From Flavobacterium sp. N3904 (GTDB taxonomy: Bacteria; Bacteroidota; Bacteroidia; Flavobacteriales; Flavobacteriaceae): a DNA stretch of 64,000 nucleotides. This document shows positions 43,977-51,282 of the stretch, in pieces (within the stretch, counting starts at the first letter, position 1; each line of letters starts with the position of its first letter). The stretch lies in the NCBI RefSeq assembly GCF_025947305.1, contig NZ_CP110009.1, forward strand, positions 2,521,501-2,585,500, written 5' to 3'. The notes below the pieces were generated by a model. That model was given only the letters and a program-made list of their open reading frames with translations. It did no database searches and was not told where the DNA came from. Both the position numbers and the translations under genes were made by a program.

Positions 43977-44543
43977 CTAGCTATTTACCCAGTTTTCTAA
44001 AATCTTTTTTCCATTGGGTGTCAAGACACTTTCAGGATGAAATTGAACGCCTCGAACATCGTATGTTTTGTGTCGTAACGACATTACCTGACCGTTTTCG
44101 TCAAAAGAAGTAGCTTCCAAAACATCCGGTAAATCAGTGTCAACAACCCAAGAATGGTAACGGCCCACTTCAAATTCGTTACCCAATCCTTCAAATAATA
44201 GTTCGTCATCTACCACTGTTTTTACCATTGTGGCTACACCATGATATACTTTATCGAGATTTGAAAGCGTTCCGCCAAAAACTTCTCCTATGGCTTGTTG
44301 GCCTAAACACACGCCAAAAATACTTTTGGTTGGTGCATATTTTTGAATTACGGCTTTTAATAATCCGGCTTCATCAGGTATTCCTGGTCCAGGTGAAAGC
44401 AGAATTTTGTCGAAAATCGCTATTTCATCAATATCAAATTCATCGTTTCTGTAAACGGTAACTTCGCAATTTAAATCTTCTAGATAATGCACTAAATTAT
44501 AAGTGAAGCTATCGTAATTGTCTATGACTAGTATTTTTTTCAT
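43977..44543 (-). CDS. trpG: Anthranilate synthase glutamine amidotransferase component
   Basis: TrpG supplies ammonia from glutamine to TrpE. The 188-residue class I amidotransferase has ILVIDNYDSFTYNLVHYLE at the N-terminus, the oxyanion LSPGPGIPDEAG, the nucleophile Cys in FGVCLGQQAIGE, and the His-Glu pair in GVQFHPESVLTPNG. It is a separate protein, 74 bp after trpE. It could also serve para-aminobenzoate synthesis, since no second copy is seen in the window. Confidence 0.96.
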   Translation of the reverse strand: MKKILVIDNYDSFTYNLVHYLEDLNCEVTVYRNDEFDIDEIAIFDKILLSPGPGIPDEAGLLKAVIQKYAPTKSIFGVCLGQQAIGEVFGGTLSNLDKVYHGVATMVKTVVDDELLFEGLGNEFEVGRYHSWVVDTDLPDVLEATSFDENGQVMSLRHKTYDVRGVQFHPESVLTPNGKKILENWVNS

Positions 44544-44617
44544 TTTTTTAAATTTTGTTTAAAGTTTAAAGTTTCAGGTTTTTTACTGAAGACTAAAAAC
44601 TGAACACTGATTACTTT

Positions 44618-46018
44618 TTATATCGTTTCTGCCAAATCCAATGCTTTATTTAAAGCTAGTAGCTTATTATAAACCTCCTGCATTTCGCTTTCTTCGTTTG
44701 AACTGGCCACAATTCCAGCACCTGCTTGGGAATGTAATTGGTGGTTTTTGCTCAGGAAAGTTCGGATCATAATTGCGTGATTAAAGTTACCTTCAAAATC
44801 CATAAAACCAATGGCTCCACCATAAAAATTACGGTTTGTTTTTTCGTAATCTTCGATTAACTGCATCGCTCTGTGTTTTGGCGCACCGCTCAAAGTTCCA
44901 GCTGGAAAAGTATCGGCAACTACCTGCATAGTTGTGGCTTTCTCGTGTAAATGTCCTGTCACTTTGGAAACCAAATGAATAACATGAGAGAAAAACTGCA
45001 CTTCTCTGTATTTTTCTACATTTACATTGTGTCCGTGACGGCTTAAATCATTTCGAGCCAAATCGACCAACATCACGTGTTCACTATTTTCTTTTTTGTC
45101 TTCCGATAAATTTTTGGCAAGGACAGCGTCTTTTTCGTCATCACCTGTTCTTTTGAAGGTTCCTGCAATAGGATGGATTTCGGCTTTTCGGTTTTTGACA
45201 ATAATTTGGGCTTCGGGTGATGAACCAAAAATTTTGAAATCACCGTAATCAAAAAAGAATAGGTAAGGGGATGGATTGATGCTTCTCAAAGCTCTATACA
45301 CATTAAATTCGTCACCTTTGAAACTTTGGGTAAATCTTCTGGATAAAACTAGTTGAAACACGTCGCCACGGAAGCAGTGTTTTTTTGCCAAAGCCACATT
45401 TTGTTTGAATTCTTCATCGGTTAGATTCGAAAAACCTTTGCCTTCTTTGGAGAATTTATACGAAGCGATGTTTCTGGATTGTAATAATTGTTCAATTTCG
45501 GAAATGTTGTTTTTTCCATCCAAACTGTGACAGAAAATATAAGCTTCGTTTTTGAAATGGTTGATGGCAATGATGTTTTGATATACCGCATAGTACACAT
45601 CGGGAATCGAATTGCTGTTTTCTTTTTTGGCGATGGTTACTTTTTCGAAATAACGAACGGCATCATAGGATATATAGCCAAATAAGCCATTGTTGATAAA
45701 CTTGAAATCTGTTTTGTCCGATTGGAATTGTCCTGAAAAATCTTGAATAATTTCCGGAATATTGGTGTTTGCATCAATAATAATAGTTTCTGAAGTTCCA
45801 TCTGGGTATGTTTTATAGATGGTTTCATTTTCTATTTTTATCGAAGCGATTGGATTGCAACAGATATAGGAAAAGCTATTGTCGTTTCCGTGATAATCGC
45901 TACTTTCTAATAACAAGCTGTTTGGGAATTTATCTCTAATTTTAAAATAAACGCTTACCGGTGTAATTGTATCGGCTAGGATTTGTTTGTAGTTGGTTTG
46001 TAGTTTATACGTTTTCAT
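44618..46018 (-). CDS. trpE: Anthranilate synthase component I
   Basis: TrpE makes anthranilate from chorismate and ammonia, the first step of the pathway. The 466-residue product has an N-terminal feedback domain with LLESSDYHG (the Leu-Leu-Glu-Ser motif that contacts tryptophan in feedback-sensitive enzymes), then FQLVLSRRFTQSF, PSPYLFFFDYGDF, PIAGTFKRTGDD, VDLARNDLSRHG, and FPAGTLSGAPKHRAMQLI. It is the first enzyme gene after the trp leader and attenuator. Confidence 0.97.
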   Translation of the reverse strand: MKTYKLQTNYKQILADTITPVSVYFKIRDKFPNSLLLESSDYHGNDNSFSYICCNPIASIKIENETIYKTYPDGTSETIIIDANTNIPEIIQDFSGQFQSDKTDFKFINNGLFGYISYDAVRYFEKVTIAKKENSNSIPDVYYAVYQNIIAINHFKNEAYIFCHSLDGKNNISEIEQLLQSRNIASYKFSKEGKGFSNLTDEEFKQNVALAKKHCFRGDVFQLVLSRRFTQSFKGDEFNVYRALRSINPSPYLFFFDYGDFKIFGSSPEAQIIVKNRKAEIHPIAGTFKRTGDDEKDAVLAKNLSEDKKENSEHVMLVDLARNDLSRHGHNVNVEKYREVQFFSHVIHLVSKVTGHLHEKATTMQVVADTFPAGTLSGAPKHRAMQLIEDYEKTNRNFYGGAIGFMDFEGNFNHAIMIRTFLSKNHQLHSQAGAGIVASSNEESEMQEVYNKLLALNKALDLAETI

Positions 46019-46171
46019 TTGTAGATACTTATTGTTTTTTATTGGTCAAATGTAATTCACATATCTTCTTTATTGGTTGCTAAGAATTTACGACAATGTT
46101 CATTTCATGCTTTATGTTGCTTTGATGCTATGGATTTCTTTTTCTTTTATATGGTAGCCTAATTTTTGAAA

Positions 46172-46205
46172 TAAAAAAAAGGCCTGTCGTGATGACAAGC
46201 CTTTT
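46172..46205 (-). terminator. trp attenuator terminator
   Basis: On the minus strand AAAGGCTTGTC (46204-46194) and GACAGGCCTTT (46188-46178) pair over 11 positions, one a G-U, around ATCAC, then a run of eight T in all. It begins 37 nt after the leader stop codon and lies 154 bp before trpE. Confidence 0.9.
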
Positions 46206-46241
46206 ATATTTATAGTTCAAATAATACTATAGGAGCTTAGT

Positions 46242-46298
46242 TCACGACGACTGACGTAAATTGTTCCACCACCAAGTATTGTTTGTTATAGTTTTCAT
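46242..46298 (-). CDS. trpL: trp leader peptide
   Basis: The minus strand encodes MKTITNNTWWWNNLRQSS and stop: 18 residues, three consecutive Trp codons at 46274-46266. It follows a consensus promoter by about 15 nt and precedes an intrinsic terminator and trpE, the textbook order for attenuation by ribosome stalling. The sequence GUCGUGA over the last codons (46248-46242) is complementary to UCACGAC in the terminator (46192-46186), seven bases, which could be the competing pairing. A ribosome stalled on the Trp codons would leave it free, whereas one at the stop codon would cover it. It is too short for usual gene callers. Confidence 0.85.
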   Translation of the reverse strand: MKTITNNTWWWNNLRQSS

Positions 46299-46316
46299 TT
46301 TCTTTTTTCTTGATTA

Positions 46317-46347
46317 CAAATATATAAATGATATTCGGTCTGACAAA
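46317..46347 (-). promoter_or_regulatory. trp operon promoter
   Basis: On the minus strand TTTG (46344-46347), 19 nt, TATATTTG (46317-46324) match the Bacteroidota promoter exactly. Transcription should begin near 46313. Confidence 0.8.
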
Positions 46348-46402
46348 AATAATGAAATAAAAAAAAAGTTTATTTTTTAAAATTTTTGTTAAAAATAATT
46401 AG

Positions 46403-46969
46403 TTAATACACTAAGACTACATTTAACTCAAAATCATCATAAATCGTTTTATCTCCCAAATCATCAAAATAACTGCCTGAACCATATTTAATGTCATATT
46501 TAGTTCGATTAATTGTTAATGACGCAGTTGCTTTTTTTCCATTTACAACCAAATCAAATTGTATGGAATTGGTAATTCCTTTAATGGTCAAATCGGCATT
46601 GATTAAGTACGTATTGGGGCTTTTCGTTGCAATACTTTTAAAAACTAATGTTGAAGTTGGAAAATTATCAACGCTAAAGAAGTCTTCCGATTTTAAATGT
46701 CCTTCCAGTTTTAATTTAGAATTTCCAGTTTGATCAGTATTTGATAAGGATTGCATGTTTGCTATAAAACTACCTCCTACCACTTTCTTTTCTTTAAAAA
46801 CAAGATAACCATCTTTGAAGTTTATTGTTCCTTCGTGTTGGCCAGTTATTTTTTTGCCTTCCCAATTGATGATGCTTTTAGTTACATCTATTTTGTAGGT
46901 TTGTGCAATTCCTTTATGAAATGAAAAAAGAATTACAAGAGTCATGCAAATTAGTTTTAAGGTTTTCAT
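46403..46969 (-). CDS. YceI family exported protein, copy 1
   Basis: The 188-residue product has a signal peptide (MKTLKLICMTLVILFSFHKGIAQ) and the YceI lipocalin-like domain: YKIDVTKSIINWEGKKITGQHEGTI, GSFIANMQSLSNTDQ, LKSEDFFSVDNFPTSTLVFKS, and the C-terminal DDFELNVVLVY. YceI proteins bind isoprenoid-type lipids; the exact role is unclear. The frame opens 30 bases earlier; the ATG at 46969 fits the signal peptide. It is closely related to the product at 48717. The 286 bp upstream hold the terminator of the next gene and nothing else that I can see. Confidence 0.9.
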   Translation of the reverse strand: MKTLKLICMTLVILFSFHKGIAQTYKIDVTKSIINWEGKKITGQHEGTINFKDGYLVFKEKKVVGGSFIANMQSLSNTDQTGNSKLKLEGHLKSEDFFSVDNFPTSTLVFKSIATKSPNTYLINADLTIKGITNSIQFDLVVNGKKATASLTINRTKYDIKYGSGSYFDDLGDKTIYDDFELNVVLVY

Positions 46970-47180
46970 AGTTCGTTGAATTAAGTTAATAATGCACAAA
47001 AAAGAATTGATTTTTTTGATGAAAAAAGAGATAGAATTAATTATAAATCAGGTGTTTAAGTTTGAATAAGTAGATAAAGTTAATTTAAAATTTTGAATTT
47101 AAATTTGTTTTAGTCTATTATTTAATGGTTTATGGATTGAAGAAAAATGAATACTTTGACATTTTTTTCAATTTTCAATT

Positions 47181-47215
47181 TAAATAAAAAGCCTGATACT
47201 ATAATATCAGGCTTT
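47181..47215 (-). terminator. Terminator after the beta-helix gene
   Basis: AAAGCCTGATA and TATCAGGCTTT form an 11-bp stem around a 6-base loop; on the minus strand a T5 tract follows. Confidence 0.85.
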
Positions 47216-47255
47216 ATAAATTAAAAGTTTGTTCGAAAAGTTTGTCTTGAACAAA

Positions 47256-48530
47256 TTATTTTATACTGGCTAAAGGATTTGTGTTTTTGGTTCTAAAATC
47301 CGGATAATTTTTAACATCTGATTGAATGAATAATTCCGTATTATTCAATTTTGTAAAATCTAGTGAAAAGGTATCACTATCATACCAGGTAAGTAATTCT
47401 GGGTTATATATGGCACTTTCGCTTTGTACTACTCCGTTACATCGATTAATTTGTAAATTTTGAATATTAATTTTGGCCAAATTAATAGGTAAAGCACCTA
47501 TTTTATTTTCGAGTAAAATAAAAGGGGCAAAGCCGTCAATGATACTATTGTTGATGCTGAAATAGCTTTTGTCCTTGATATAAACAGCTTCTCTTACCAA
47601 TCCTTGATTGTTGTCTTCGGTATTTAATAGCGTAATATTATTGGCAGTAATTTTGGTTAATTTTTTGGTTATATCGGCATTTTCAATTTTATCATACGAA
47701 TCAATTTCGAAGCAACGTGAACCAGAACGGTCTGATGAATATGGGTTTCTAATGGCTATACTGTTTGAAATTGTGCATTGAGCTCCTTGTGTATAATCAA
47801 AATCATCATCTGTTGCTCTGAAGGAAATCAGATTGTTGAAATTGACATCTCCTCCGTAACATTCGAATGAATCGTCATTGGAAAAGCTAATTTGGATAAA
47901 ATCAAATTTGGTGCCTTTGCCAACTCCTCCAAGTGATAAACCATTTAATTCTTTGAGTGCATTTATTTTATGTCCAGAAAATTCAATTCGAACATATTTT
48001 AGAATTCCAGAATTGCTATTAGGATCTTGTCCGCCATAATAACTAACAGCGGGATCGAAATTAAAATCTAAAAAACTAACTCCTCCAATTTTATTTATAG
48101 GAGCTTCCCCAAGAATTACAATTCCGCCCCAGTCACCTGGTCTTCTTATTAAAACATCATTGTTTGAAGTAAAAATTATTGGTTCGTTTGCAGTACCTTC
48201 CGCTATAATTTTAGATCCCTTAGTGATTACAAGTGTTCCGCAAGATTCTTTATCCCCTCGTATTACTGTTCCTGGTTCTATTGTTAAAATTGCTTTATTG
48301 GTTACATAGATAGTTCCAATTAATCGATAAGTATTTCCTTTTGTTAACTTTAAATCCGTATCTATTGTGCCAGTTAAAATTTGGTTGGCATTGTTGTAAA
48401 CAGTAGTTGAAGGTTTGAAGTTAGTCCAATTGGATAACCAATTAGTATCTCCAATTATTCCTTTCGTTTGTTGTGCATTCAATGTAATCGATAATAAAAT
48501 AATAAAGACAACGAATAGTTTTGTTTTCAT
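47256..48530 (-). CDS. Secreted protein with predicted parallel beta-helix
   Basis: The 424-residue product has a signal peptide (MKTKLFVVFIILLSITLNAQ) followed by about 400 residues of regular short strands: TIYVTNKAILTIEPGTVIRGD, GTLVITKGSKIIAEGTANEPIIFTS, and later NLISFRATDDDFDYTQGAQC, typical of right-handed beta-helix surface proteins of Bacteroidota. I see no type IX secretion C-terminal domain, so it is probably periplasmic or outer-membrane attached. Its ligand is unknown. It lies between two YceI genes on the same strand; a -7 box TAATTTTG is 26 bp upstream. Confidence 0.75.
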   Translation of the reverse strand: MKTKLFVVFIILLSITLNAQQTKGIIGDTNWLSNWTNFKPSTTVYNNANQILTGTIDTDLKLTKGNTYRLIGTIYVTNKAILTIEPGTVIRGDKESCGTLVITKGSKIIAEGTANEPIIFTSNNDVLIRRPGDWGGIVILGEAPINKIGGVSFLDFNFDPAVSYYGGQDPNSNSGILKYVRIEFSGHKINALKELNGLSLGGVGKGTKFDFIQISFSNDDSFECYGGDVNFNNLISFRATDDDFDYTQGAQCTISNSIAIRNPYSSDRSGSRCFEIDSYDKIENADITKKLTKITANNITLLNTEDNNQGLVREAVYIKDKSYFSINNSIIDGFAPFILLENKIGALPINLAKINIQNLQINRCNGVVQSESAIYNPELLTWYDSDTFSLDFTKLNNTELFIQSDVKNYPDFRTKNTNPLASIK

Positions 48531-48555
48531 AACGCTAATGATTGTAGTTTTTTTT

Positions 48556-48563
48556 CAAAATTA
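48556..48563 (-). promoter_or_regulatory. Candidate -7 box for the beta-helix gene
   Basis: TAATTTTG on the minus strand; predicted leader about 22 nt. No -33 TTTG. Confidence 0.4.
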
Positions 48564-48656
48564 TAAATACAATGTTTTAGGCGTATATTCTTAATATTAT
48601 CTATTTATGATTTTTAGGTTAAGAATTAAAATTATATAAAAAATAGTGCTTCTATA

Positions 48657-48691
48657 TAAAAAAAATACCCCCAACAAAATTGCTGAGGGTA
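48657..48691 (-). terminator. Terminator after yceI copy 2
   Basis: On the minus strand TACCCTCAGC and GTTGGGGGTA pair with two G-U pairs, followed by a run of nine T. Confidence 0.85.
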
Positions 48692-48716
48692 CTTTCCATT
48701 TGTGGTATTTGTGTTT

Positions 48717-49283
48717 TTAGAATTTTAAACTTACTGTTAGTTCAAAATCATCATAGATAGTTTTGTCTCCTAAACCTTCGAAGAAACTTCCTGAACCGTA
48801 TTTGATGTCGTATTTTGTTCTGTCCACTTTGAATGCTGTAGTAGCGGTATCTCCTTTTACAGTGATATCAAAAGTTACAGGATTTGTTTTTCCTTTGATA
48901 GTTAAATCAGCAGTTACAGTATATACGTCATTTCCTTTTGCAGCAATAGTTTTGAAAACTAAAGTTGAGGTTGGGAATTTTTCTGTTGAGAAGAAATCTT
49001 CTGATTTCAAGTGACCGTTTAATTTTCCAAGATATTCACCTGTAAGATCTGTAGAAGTTAGTGTAGTCATATCAACGGTGAATGTACCACCAGCTAAAAC
49101 ATTTTTTTTGAATACTAAAGCACCACTTTTGATAGCTACAGTTCCGGAATGTTGACCAGTTACTTTTTTCCCAACCCAGTTGATGGTACTTTTAGAAACA
49201 TCTACTTTTTTAGTTTGAGCAGTTACTGCTAGTGTAGACAATGCTACAACGAATGCTAAGGCAATTGATTTTAAGTTTTTCAT
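48717..49283 (-). CDS. YceI family exported protein, copy 2
   Basis: The 188-residue product has a signal peptide (MKNLKSIALAFVVALSTLAVTAQ) and a YceI domain nearly parallel to copy 1: KKVDVSKSTINWVGKKVTGQHSGTV, LKSEDFFSTEKFPTSTLVFKTI, YDIKYGSGSFFEGLGDKTIYDD. The two products have equal length and many identical positions, so they arose by duplication. It has its own terminator, so it is not co-transcribed with the beta-helix gene. Confidence 0.92.
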   Translation of the reverse strand: MKNLKSIALAFVVALSTLAVTAQTKKVDVSKSTINWVGKKVTGQHSGTVAIKSGALVFKKNVLAGGTFTVDMTTLTSTDLTGEYLGKLNGHLKSEDFFSTEKFPTSTLVFKTIAAKGNDVYTVTADLTIKGKTNPVTFDITVKGDTATTAFKVDRTKYDIKYGSGSFFEGLGDKTIYDDFELTVSLKF

Positions 49284-49334
49284 GTGTAATTTGTTTAATT
49301 TGATTTAATTGATTTTAATTTGAATTAGTAATTA

Positions 49335-49967
49335 TTATAAAGTGATAAATAAGTCTTCTTGTGATTTTCTAACTTTTTTGTAAAATTGAGTTGCATCTTC
49401 TTCATGACGGTATCCAACAGTTGCAATAAGTGAAGCATTAAGATTTAGTTTGTCTAATCCTAATATTTCGTTTACTTGCGCAGGAACAAAACCTTCCATT
49501 GGTGTTACATCAATTTTAAGTTCGGCAGCAGCATTCAATAAATTTCCTAATGCTAAATAGGTTTGTTTTGATGTCCAAACATTTTTGATTGCTGGCTCCA
49601 AAGTTGATATTTTCGATTTCATAAAATCACCATATCCAGCCAAAGCTTCCATTGGAGTTTCTCTAGTAACGCTTATTGTATTCAAAAAATTGTCAATCGC
49701 TTCATCACCAATATTAGTATCATTGGCAAAAATGAATAAATGCGATGCATCTACGATTTGCGATTGCCCCCAAGCGGCCTGTTGCAATTGTGCTCTTAAT
49801 TCAGGATTTTCAACAATAATCACTTTGTATGGTTGTAATCCATAAGAGGATGAACTCAAACGAATTGCTTCTTTTAAAGTGTTTAAATCTTCTGCTGAAA
49901 CTTTTTTTGTGGCATCAAATTTCTTTGTTGCATATCTCCAATTTTGATTGTTTAAAAAATTGCTCAT
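49335..49967 (-). CDS. NAD(P)H-dependent nitroreductase family oxidoreductase
   Basis: The 210-residue product is an FMN-dependent nitroreductase of the NfsB type: NQNWRYATKKFDATKKVSAEDL at the N-terminus (the RRSxRxF-like flavin site), RLSSSSYGLQPYKVIIVEN, TYLALGNLLNAAAELKIDVTPMEGF, and the C-terminal LIATVGYRHEEDATQ. Members reduce quinones, nitro compounds or dihydropteridine. It is the second gene after marR with a 12-bp gap, so it is very likely the main target of that regulator. Confidence 0.92.
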   Translation of the reverse strand: MSNFLNNQNWRYATKKFDATKKVSAEDLNTLKEAIRLSSSSYGLQPYKVIIVENPELRAQLQQAAWGQSQIVDASHLFIFANDTNIGDEAIDNFLNTISVTRETPMEALAGYGDFMKSKISTLEPAIKNVWTSKQTYLALGNLLNAAAELKIDVTPMEGFVPAQVNEILGLDKLNLNASLIATVGYRHEEDATQFYKKVRKSQEDLFITL

Positions 49968-49979
49968 AATTATTGTTGT

Positions 49980-50435
49980 TTATTTAGTTCTATATTTTTC
50001 TAATAAGGTATTCAGTTGTACTAATTCTTCTTCGCTTAAATTTTTAGCAAATTGCTCTTCGTGTTCTTTTACTTTGGGGTCGAGTTCAGTTAATAAATCC
50101 AAACCTTTTTGGGTAATTAAAACTTCAATTTTTCTTCTGTTTTCTGGACAAACATTTCGAGTTACAAAATCTTTTAATAATAATTTGTCAACTAACCGTG
50201 TTGTATTACTTGTTCTTGCGAGCATTCTTTCCTGTATGATGCACATATTGGCAGGATGTCCTTTTTGCCCTCTCAATATTCTTAAGACGTTATATTGTTC
50301 TCCTGAAATATCATACGATTTTATAATCTCGTTAAAACTATCAGCAATAACGTTTTGTGTGTACATCAAATTTAAAACCACTCTAGTTGATTTAGTATAA
50401 TCAACCGTACTTTTTAATTCATCTTCAATCTTCAT
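49980..50435 (-). CDS. MarR family transcriptional regulator
   Basis: The 151-residue product is a MarR winged-helix dimer protein: YDISGEQYNVLRILRGQKGHPANMCIIQERMLARTSNTTRLVDKLLLKDFVTRNV forms the DNA-binding core and RRKIEVLITQKGLDLLTELD the wing. It is the first gene of a two-gene operon with the nitroreductase. Two 16-bp palindromes at 50451 and 50481 cover its own promoter, so autorepression relieved by a toxic ligand or oxidant is the likely scheme. Confidence 0.93.
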   Translation of the reverse strand: MKIEDELKSTVDYTKSTRVVLNLMYTQNVIADSFNEIIKSYDISGEQYNVLRILRGQKGHPANMCIIQERMLARTSNTTRLVDKLLLKDFVTRNVCPENRRKIEVLITQKGLDLLTELDPKVKEHEEQFAKNLSEEELVQLNTLLEKYRTK

Positions 50436-50450
50436 ATTTGCAGGTGTCTT

Positions 50451-50496
50451 ATTTGTTGATACAAATGTAGTACTATTTATATTTGTATATACAAAT
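50451..50496. promoter_or_regulatory. marR-nitroreductase promoter with two operators
   Basis: ATTTGTTGATACAAAT (50451-50466) and ATTTGTATATACAAAT (50481-50496, a perfect palindrome) lie 30 bp apart. The minus-strand promoter TTTG (50492-50495), 22 nt, TACATTTG (50462-50469) has one element inside each palindrome. Confidence 0.75.
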
Positions 50497-50695
50497 GTTA
50501 AAGTTAATTTTTTGTTAAATCAAATACAATGGTCTTTTAATGTTTTTAAAATTAAAGTCTTAACCTCAATAATTATAAGGATTTAAGAATTAAAAAATAT
50601 TGTTTAAGCCAATGAAAGACTGTTTTATTTTGATTGAAAAAAAAACCAAAACAATATAGTTTCGGCTTTTTTATAAAAATTTATATAGTTTATTT

Positions 50696-50881
50696 TTAGT
50701 CTTTCACTCCAAATTTGTCTAAGATTTGATTCATCAAGCACCATTTGGTTATTGACGATTGCAATAAATTTGCACCTACAAAGGCCGTAAACCACAACCA
50801 ATTTTGATTGACATAGATGGATAATAGCAAACTGGCTAAGATGAAGGTGCCTGCAATACCTCTTACAATTCTATTTTTCAT
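50696..50881 (-). CDS. DUF2892 family small membrane protein
   Basis: The 61-residue product has two membrane helices: IVRGIAGTFILASLLLSIYV and WLWFTAFVGANLLQSSITKW, followed by CLMNQILDKFGVKD. This is the DUF2892 (inner-membrane, YgaP-tail) pattern, often found with rhodanese or transport genes. Its position as last gene of the RND operon suggests a supporting role, not proven. The start ATG is 18 bp after the PII-like gene. Confidence 0.85.
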   Translation of the reverse strand: MKNRIVRGIAGTFILASLLLSIYVNQNWLWFTAFVGANLLQSSITKWCLMNQILDKFGVKD

Positions 50882-50899
50882 TTTCTTTTTATATTTAGA

Positions 50900-51205
50900 T
50901 TAATTGGATTTTTCGATGTTAAGAACAGCAATATGAATGTGCGATAGCGATTCCTGCTCTATATTGAAATATTCCACAAGCTCATAAAGAGCATCAACTT
51001 TTTCTTTTGCTGTAAAAGCATAGAAAAGGATGGAATCTGTTTCGTTCATTTCGCTTCCAAACCAATTGGACTCAACAGCTTCTCCAGTACTGTTTTTATA
51101 TCCTTTTACTTCTTGATAAGAAAAGGATTGAACAGACGCTTTTTTGAGCAATTGTTTGATTTCTTTTTCAAATTCTTTGACTGCAGTTATGAGTAGTAAT
51201 TTCAT
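50900..51205 (-). CDS. Small PII-like (DUF3240-type) protein of the RND operon
   Basis: The 101-residue product has a ferredoxin-like order of beta-alpha-beta-beta-alpha-beta: MKLLLITAVKEFEKEIKQLLKKA, SFSYQEVKGY, DSILFYAFTAKEKVDALYELVEYF, HIHIAVLNIEK. This is the shape of PII-like and DUF3240 proteins that accompany metal RND pumps. I cannot assign a ligand. It lies 77 bp after the pump gene, in the same direction. Confidence 0.6.
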   Translation of the reverse strand: MKLLLITAVKEFEKEIKQLLKKASVQSFSYQEVKGYKNSTGEAVESNWFGSEMNETDSILFYAFTAKEKVDALYELVEYFNIEQESLSHIHIAVLNIEKSN

Positions 51206-51282
51206 TGTTTTATGTTTAAAGGTTTATGAGTTTAAAAGTTTAAAGTTTATAAAATTGGAAACCTTAAACTTGAAACTAATTT

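Noticed and set aside
47256..48530. Type IX secretion cargo
   Set aside because: The C-terminus lacks a recognisable sorting domain.
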